The notes beneath the pieces were generated by a model. It saw only the letters and a program-made list of their open reading frames with translations, ran no database searches and had not been told where the DNA came from. Of a stretch of 33,042 nt of DNA, positions 28,019 through 33,042 are shown piece after piece. Numbering within the stretch: the first letter of the stretch is position 1; each line of letters opens with the position of its first letter. The position numbers and the translations under genes were made by a program. The DNA comes from Burkholderiales bacterium 68-10. Its GTDB lineage: Bacteria > Pseudomonadota > Gammaproteobacteria > Burkholderiales > Burkholderiaceae_C. The stretch covers positions 21,281 through 54,322 of the forward strand of contig MKTG01000087.1 in NCBI GenBank assembly GCA_001897615.1, in the 5' to 3' direction.

Positions 28019-28492
28019 ATGCCGCACATCGAACTCACCCCCGCCGAACGCAAGGCCCACCGCGCCGAGGCGCACCACCTGGATCCCGTGGTCATGATCG
28101 GCGCCGACGGCCTGACACCGGCCGTCGTCAAGGAGACCGACGCGGCGCTGAACGCCCACGGCCTGATCAAGATTCGCGTGCTGGGCGACGACCGGGCCGC
28201 GCGCGAGGCCGTGTTCCAGCAACTGGCCGACCAGCTGAACGCCGCGCCCATCCAGCACATCGGCAAGCTGCTGGTGCTGTGGCGGCCCAAGCCGGCCAAG
28301 GAAAGGGCGGTGGACGAAGACCGCCGGCCCGGCCCCAAGGATGTCAAGGTCATCAAGCACAGCAAGCGCGGCGGCCAGCGGCCCGAAGTCAAGGTGGTGC
28401 GCGTGCTGGGCAACCAGCGCCTGACGCCCGGCGGCAAGGTGAAAAGGGTGCAACCGAAGCAGAAATCGGTCAAGAAGGGGCGCGCCGACTGA
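28019..28492 (+). CDS. yhbY: YhbY family (CRM domain) ribosome-assembly RNA-binding protein
   Basis: Small RNA-binding protein of the CRS1-YhbY family, associated with pre-50S ribosomes. The 157-aa protein has the CRM domain in residues 1-97 ([20 protein letters not shown], then [27 protein letters not shown], with the LIKIRV strand typical of the domain). A highly basic tail of about 60 residues ([36 protein letters not shown]) is longer than in E. coli YhbY (about 97 aa) but common in betaproteobacteria. It diverges from rlmE, which also acts on 50S assembly. The long hairpin element 28492-28652 begins at its stop codon. Confidence 0.93.
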   Translation: MPHIELTPAERKAHRAEAHHLDPVVMIGADGLTPAVVKETDAALNAHGLIKIRVLGDDRAAREAVFQQLADQLNAAPIQHIGKLLVLWRPKPAKERAVDEDRRPGPKDVKVIKHSKRGGQRPEVKVVRVLGNQRLTPGGKVKRVQPKQKSVKKGRAD

Positions 28493-28652
28493 GAGGTTGA
28501 GAGTCTTTTGCCCATGCCCGCCTTGCACGCCAAAACACCGCTGCTCGTCGTTGCAAATGCTCGCCATGGCCCGAGCCATGGCTGCGCTTTGCGCCTAGAT
28601 CAGCGGCGTTTTGACGCGCCTTTCGGGCAAGAACAAAAAACTCTCAACCTCT
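28492..28652. repeat. 161-bp nested inverted repeat
   Basis: Outer arms AGAGGTTGAGAGT (28492-28504) and ACTCTCAACCTCT (28640-28652) are perfect inverted copies, extended inward by TGCCC/GGGCA pairs. The interior carries CGCCAAAACACCGCTG (28529-28544) opposite CAGCGGCGTTTTGACG and a GCCATGGC core hairpin near 28563-28582. It fills the gap between yhbY and the glycosyltransferase gene. It could act as a bulky terminator, or be a mobile or repeat element; no ORF is seen inside. Confidence 0.75.
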
Positions 28653-28663
28653 GATGGCGAGAA

Positions 28664-28691
28664 ACTACGTTTTTGATAGCTGCTTGCGCAT
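28664..28691 (+). repeat. Dispersed repeat, copy K (at the start of the glycosyltransferase gene)
   Basis: ACTACGTTTTTGATAGCTGC then TTGCGCA. The CTAC start, AT-rich lead and GATAGCTGCTTGCGC core are clear; the tail diverges after the ATG at 28690, which is created within the copy. Confidence 0.75.
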
Positions 28692-29445
28692 GTCCGACAA
28701 CCGCCAACGCCATATTCTGTGCATGAAATGGGGCACCAAGTACGGCCCCGAGTACGTCAACCGCCTGTACGGCATGGTGCGCCGCCACCTGTCGGGCGAT
28801 TTCGCCTTCATCTGCCTGACCGACGACGCCAGCGGCATCCGCCCCGAAGTGCGTTGCCTGCCGATCCCGCCGCTGAACCTGCAGCTCAAGCCCGGCCAGC
28901 GCGACGGCGCCTGGAAGAAGCTCACCACCTTCGAGGCCGACCTGCACGGCCTGCGCGGCACCGCCCTGTTCCTGGACCTGGACGTGGTCATCGTCGGCCC
29001 GCTGGACGACTTCTTCACCCAGCCGGGCGAGTTCCTCATCATCCACGACTACCCGCGCTTCTGGCGCTTTGGCGAGCGCGTGGTGGGCAACTCGTCGGTG
29101 TACCGCTTCGAGCTGGGCGCGCACGCCGACGCGCTGGCGTACTTTCGCGGCCACATGGACGAGGTGCCTCGGCAATACCGCAACGAGCAGGACTTCCTGT
29201 CGCACTTCCTGCACCGGCAGGGCAAGCTGAAATACTGGCCCGCGGCGTGGTGCCCCAGCTTCAAGTACCACAGCATCCCGACCTGGCCCAGCAACTACTG
29301 GAAGGCGCCGGTCGTGCCGCCGGGGGCGCGCATCGTCATCTTTCACGGCGAGGTCAACCCGCCAGACGCGCTGGTGGGCAAGCGCAACAAGCGCTTTGCC
29401 TTCATCAAGCCGGCGCTCTGGGTGGCCGACGCCTGGCAGGCCTGA
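28690..29445 (+). CDS. Putative glycosyltransferase (DxD type)
   Basis: A 251-aa putative glycosyltransferase with GT-A-like features: N-terminal RHILCMKWGTKYGPEYVNRLYGMVRRHL, then FICLTDD, and the DxD metal-binding motif in ALFLDLDVVIVG. A conserved C-terminal segment holds SFKYHSIPTWPSNYW and IVIFHGEVNPPDAL. Homologues occur as a conserved protein in many proteobacteria; acceptor and donor sugars are unknown. The start at 28690 (MSDNRQRHIL) was preferred because homology begins just after it; ATG 28654 in the same frame adds 12 residues encoded by the dispersed repeat and is the alternative. Neither start has a ribosome site. The convergent Kdo hydroxylase gene suggests, but does not prove, a role in cell-surface polysaccharide. 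Confidence 0.82.
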   Translation: MSDNRQRHILCMKWGTKYGPEYVNRLYGMVRRHLSGDFAFICLTDDASGIRPEVRCLPIPPLNLQLKPGQRDGAWKKLTTFEADLHGLRGTALFLDLDVVIVGPLDDFFTQPGEFLIIHDYPRFWRFGERVVGNSSVYRFELGAHADALAYFRGHMDEVPRQYRNEQDFLSHFLHRQGKLKYWPAAWCPSFKYHSIPTWPSNYWKAPVVPPGARIVIFHGEVNPPDALVGKRNKRFAFIKPALWVADAWQA

Positions 29446-29480
29446 GCCGGCACCGGCGGTCCGGCCTGATTCAGGGCATT

Positions 29481-29535
29481 TCAGAGCGCCAGCGCCCGTC
29501 CAGCGCGCGCCAGCAGCTACATAAATAATAGCGCC
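29481..29535 (-). repeat. Dispersed repeat, copy L
   Basis: Minus strand GCGCTATTATTTATGTAGCT followed by GCTGGCGCGCGCTGGACGGGCGC and TGGCGCTCTGA. It fills the gap between the convergent glycosyltransferase and Kdo hydroxylase genes, ending 4 bp from the latter's stop. Confidence 0.85.
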
Positions 29536-29539
29536 TTGA

Positions 29540-30433
29540 TCAGCGCGGCGTGCCCGCCCCGACGCCCACCAGCGGCCGCCCCCGCAGGCGCGTGAGGATG
29601 GCCAGCGGGCTGGCTTGCGGGTTGGCTTCGCGCCCCGGCGGCAGGTGCAGGGTCTGCTCGACCATGAACTGGCCGCTCATCACCGCGTGCGTGGCCTGGT
29701 CGGAAAAGCACACCCAGGCGCTGCCGGCGGCAAACGGCATGCTGACCTGGCCGCCGCTGCGCTGATAGTGCTCGTCGAGCTTCATCAGGTCGTGCAGTTG
29801 CAGCATCAGGTGGTCGTATTCGCTGCGCAGCGACTTGGTGACGTGCAGCGCGTTGAGCACCCTGGCCTGCCAAAGGCGATAGGGCTTGGCACGCGGCAGG
29901 AACTGGCGCGCCACGGTCTCGAAGTCCTCGCCCACGCGCCACACGCGCGGCACGCCGTGCGGGTTGATGTTGGCGAACACGCGCAGGATGCGCTCACCGT
30001 AGTTGGGGCGGGAGGGAAAGGCATCGACATGCAGGCGCTGGTCGTCGGCGCGGACCGACTGCGCGCGCGTTTCCACCTGGCGCGGCCGAAAGCTGGTGGG
30101 CGCCACCCGCAGCAGGCCCCGGTAGGCCGGCAGCAGGCCATCGACCAGCCGCAGCGCCTGCTGGCGAAAGCGCCCGACCATGGCCGCCAGCGCCTGCTGC
30201 TCGGCGGCACTGCCACCCGCGCCCTTGAGCACGCCGTCGGCGCCCAGGCTGACGTTGCGGGTGCCAGCGGCCAGCATGTCCTCGCGCAGCAGGGCCTGCT
30301 CCTCGTCTCGCAGCTGAAAGCCCAGGCGGGGAAAGTACAGCACCTTGCCGGCCTCGACGGCGGCCGTCCACTCCGGCCGGCTGTGCGCGCGGGCCCAGTC
30401 GTCCAGCTCCAGTTCGATGATCTGCGCGCTCAT
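29540..30433 (-). CDS. Kdo hydroxylase family protein (KdoO-like)
   Basis: Fe(II)/2-oxoglutarate-type dioxygenase of the Kdo hydroxylase family, which turns the outer 3-deoxy-D-manno-octulosonate of the lipopolysaccharide core into D-glycero-D-talo-octulosonate (Ko) in characterised members. The 297-aa protein contains an HxD iron-binding motif (H135, D137 in LHVDAFPSRPNYG), preceded by the VETRAQSVRADD region and followed by RVFANINPHGVPRVWRVG. The C-terminal segment SDQATHAVMSGQFMVEQT carries the second histidine (DQATHA). The ATG at 30433 has GGAG 9 bp upstream within the end of the DUF4149 gene; the TTG further upstream is too close to that site. It is the last gene of the greA-DUF4149 unit, 5 bp after DUF4149, so co-expression is likely. 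Confidence 0.88.
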   Translation of the reverse strand: MSAQIIELELDDWARAHSRPEWTAAVEAGKVLYFPRLGFQLRDEEQALLREDMLAAGTRNVSLGADGVLKGAGGSAAEQQALAAMVGRFRQQALRLVDGLLPAYRGLLRVAPTSFRPRQVETRAQSVRADDQRLHVDAFPSRPNYGERILRVFANINPHGVPRVWRVGEDFETVARQFLPRAKPYRLWQARVLNALHVTKSLRSEYDHLMLQLHDLMKLDEHYQRSGGQVSMPFAAGSAWVCFSDQATHAVMSGQFMVEQTLHLPPGREANPQASPLAILTRLRGRPLVGVGAGTPR

Positions 30434-30438
30434 CGGCT

Positions 30439-30855
30439 TCAACTCCGTCTTTCACCACCCAGCCGCCACAACACGACGGCGGCGCACAGCCACTGCAGCG
30501 CGAACATCGCCGTGCCCGTGCCATGCCACAGCGGCAGGTTGACGCGCGCCACGATGCGCGGGGCGACGGCGAACTCGATCAGCAGCGCCAGCAGCATGCC
30601 GGCCATGACGAAGGACATCGTGGTGCGGGCACGCGCCTCTCGTCCCGCGCCGGCGCGGCCCCTGAGCACCAGCAGCAGCAAGGCGCCGCAGCCCAGCGAC
30701 ACCCAGGCCTGCGCCGTGAACAGCCCCGCCGCCGCGTGGCCGGCCAGCGGCTTGCTGGGCAGCAGCCTGAACAGCAGCGGCACCACGAAGCCGATGACCG
30801 CCGACAGCGTGCCCCACCAGAGCGCGGCAGCGAACAGGGCCAGGCGTTCGGTCAT
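30439..30855 (-). CDS. DUF4149 domain membrane protein
   Basis: Small inner-membrane protein, 138 aa, with about four transmembrane helices (near 6-28, 45-62, 80-98 and 112-130). The start LALFAAALWWGTLSAVIGFVVPLLF and the order of helices match DUF4149, a family of unknown role usually found near greA or yhbY in betaproteobacteria. It follows greA by 72 bp on the same strand and is followed 5 bp later by the Kdo hydroxylase gene, so the three form a likely operon. Confidence 0.88.
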   Translation of the reverse strand: MTERLALFAAALWWGTLSAVIGFVVPLLFRLLPSKPLAGHAAAGLFTAQAWVSLGCGALLLLVLRGRAGAGREARARTTMSFVMAGMLLALLIEFAVAPRIVARVNLPLWHGTGTAMFALQWLCAAVVLWRLGGERRS

Positions 30856-30927
30856 CGGACGGCCCTCGGCGGCTGAGCGCTTTCTTGTTCGTGCCAGGCG
30901 GGCATGGGCAGATGATGCACGAGCCGC

Positions 30928-31404
30928 TCAAACGTAGCGCACGGCGATCACCTCGTAGTGCCGCACGCCGCCCGGCGCCTGCACCTCGGCGGTATCGCCC
31001 TCTTCCTTGCCGATCAGCGCGCGCGCGATCGGGCTGCCGACGTTGATCAGGCCCTGCTTCAGGTCGGCCTCGTCCTCGCCGACGATCTGGTAGGTGACCT
31101 GATCGCCGCTGTCCTCGTCCTCCAGCTGCACCGTGGCACCGAAGACGATGCGCCCGCCGGCGTCCAGCGCCGCCGGGTCGATGACCTGGGCGGCGGCCAG
31201 CTTGCCCTCGACCTCCTTGATGCGGCCCTCGATGAAACCCTGGCGGTCCTTGGCGGCCTCGTACTCGGCGTTCTCGCTCAGATCGCCCTGGGCACGCGCC
31301 TCGGCAATGGCGTTGATGACCTCGGGGCGGTCCTTGGTCTTGAGGCGGTGCAGCTCGGCCTTGAGCATCTCGGCGCCGCGCTTGGTGATGGGAAAGGTGG
31401 CCAT
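30928..31404 (-). CDS. greA: Transcription elongation factor GreA
   Basis: Rescues backtracked RNA polymerase by stimulating cleavage of the nascent RNA. The 158-aa protein is standard in length. The N-terminal coiled coil ([21 protein letters not shown] to about residue 75) has the tip motif [20 protein letters not shown], with the acidic residues that coordinate the catalytic metal, and the C-terminal FKBP-like domain includes [25 protein letters not shown]. The ATG at 31404 gives the family start; the frame upstream adds six residues without support. A terminator-like hairpin lies in the leader between a candidate promoter and the ATG. It follows carB, as is common in this class. Confidence 0.97.
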   Translation of the reverse strand: MATFPITKRGAEMLKAELHRLKTKDRPEVINAIAEARAQGDLSENAEYEAAKDRQGFIEGRIKEVEGKLAAAQVIDPAALDAGGRIVFGATVQLEDEDSGDQVTYQIVGEDEADLKQGLINVGSPIARALIGKEEGDTAEVQAPGGVRHYEVIAVRYV

Positions 31405-31416
31405 GGCTGTGTCGTG

Positions 31417-31455
31417 AATCAAAAAGCAAACCGCCGAGGGCGTGGCCTCGGCGGT
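31417..31455 (-). terminator. Terminator-like hairpin upstream of greA, possible leader attenuator
   Basis: Stem ACCGCCGAGG/CCTCGGCGGT (31430-31455, 10 bp, loop of 6) followed on the minus strand by TTTGCTTTTTGATT. It lies 54 bp after the carB stop and 26 bp before the greA ATG. It could end carB transcription, or terminate early from the greA promoter located between it and carB. Confidence 0.75.
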
Positions 31456-31473
31456 GATTGGGGGTTGCGCGCC

Positions 31474-31501
31474 ATTATGCCGCGTCCGCTCCCCGGCGCA
31501 A
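31474..31501 (-). promoter_or_regulatory. Candidate sigma-70 promoter of greA
   Basis: On the minus strand TTGCGC (31501-31496), 16-bp spacer, CATAAT (31479-31474). Initiation would fall about 31467, upstream of the terminator-like hairpin, so a leader RNA would contain it. Confidence 0.5.
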
Positions 31502-31508
31502 GACGGTG

Positions 31509-33042
<1,534 letters not shown>

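Noticed and set aside
28021-28579. N-terminal extension of RlmE through the yhbY region
   Set aside because: It is antisense to a well-supported CRM-domain gene; RlmE homology starts at 27997.

Overview
The window is high-GC DNA (roughly two thirds G+C by eye) that reads as a chromosomal segment of a betaproteobacterium, most likely a member of the Burkholderiales family Comamonadaceae. The grounds are protein similarity throughout, the order carB-greA-DUF4149 ... yhbY/rlmE-ftsH-folP-glmM at the right end, and a short AT-rich dispersed repeat (core ATAGCTGCTGGCGC) of a kind I associate with that family. This placement rests on recalled family knowledge, not on a search.

Layout. 1-6.4 kb: miaB (tRNA modification), then a BMP-type ABC importer for nucleosides or purines (ATPase, two permeases, lipoprotein binding protein) closed by a strong terminator. 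6.4-9.5 kb: an accessory-looking stretch with a 254-bp MITE (23-bp perfect terminal inverted repeats, 8-bp target duplication), a DsbA/FrnE-like oxidoreductase, an alpha/beta hydrolase, an IS110-type transposase fragment and an NTF2-like protein. 9.5-16.8 kb: quinone oxidoreductase, divergent EamA exporter with a striking palindromic intergenic region, a conserved hypothetical, a MaoC-phosphotransacetylase fusion, an atypical SDR, a second EamA transporter and a DUF3422 membrane protein. 16.8-21.7 kb: tctBA (tripartite tricarboxylate transporter membrane subunits), a GspE/PulE-type ATPase and a spermidine-synthase-like protein. 21.9-33 kb: an MscS channel, then the housekeeping block glmM, folP, ftsH, rlmE, yhbY, with a glycosyltransferase and a Kdo hydroxylase placed between yhbY and DUF4149-greA, and finally carB, cut by the window edge.

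No defence island, prophage, CRISPR array, tRNA or rRNA was recognised. The most interesting material is non-coding. There are thirteen copies of one short repeat, about one per 2.5 kb, five of them in or at the start of reading frames; the three antisense in-gene copies are all read in the same phase. There is also the MITE, a pair of long hairpins built from 20-bp-period arms, a 161-bp nested inverted repeat, a four-half-site palindrome between qor and an exporter, and a terminator hairpin between a likely greA promoter and greA. The protein-coding part is largely ordinary metabolism, transport and RNA/protein quality control.
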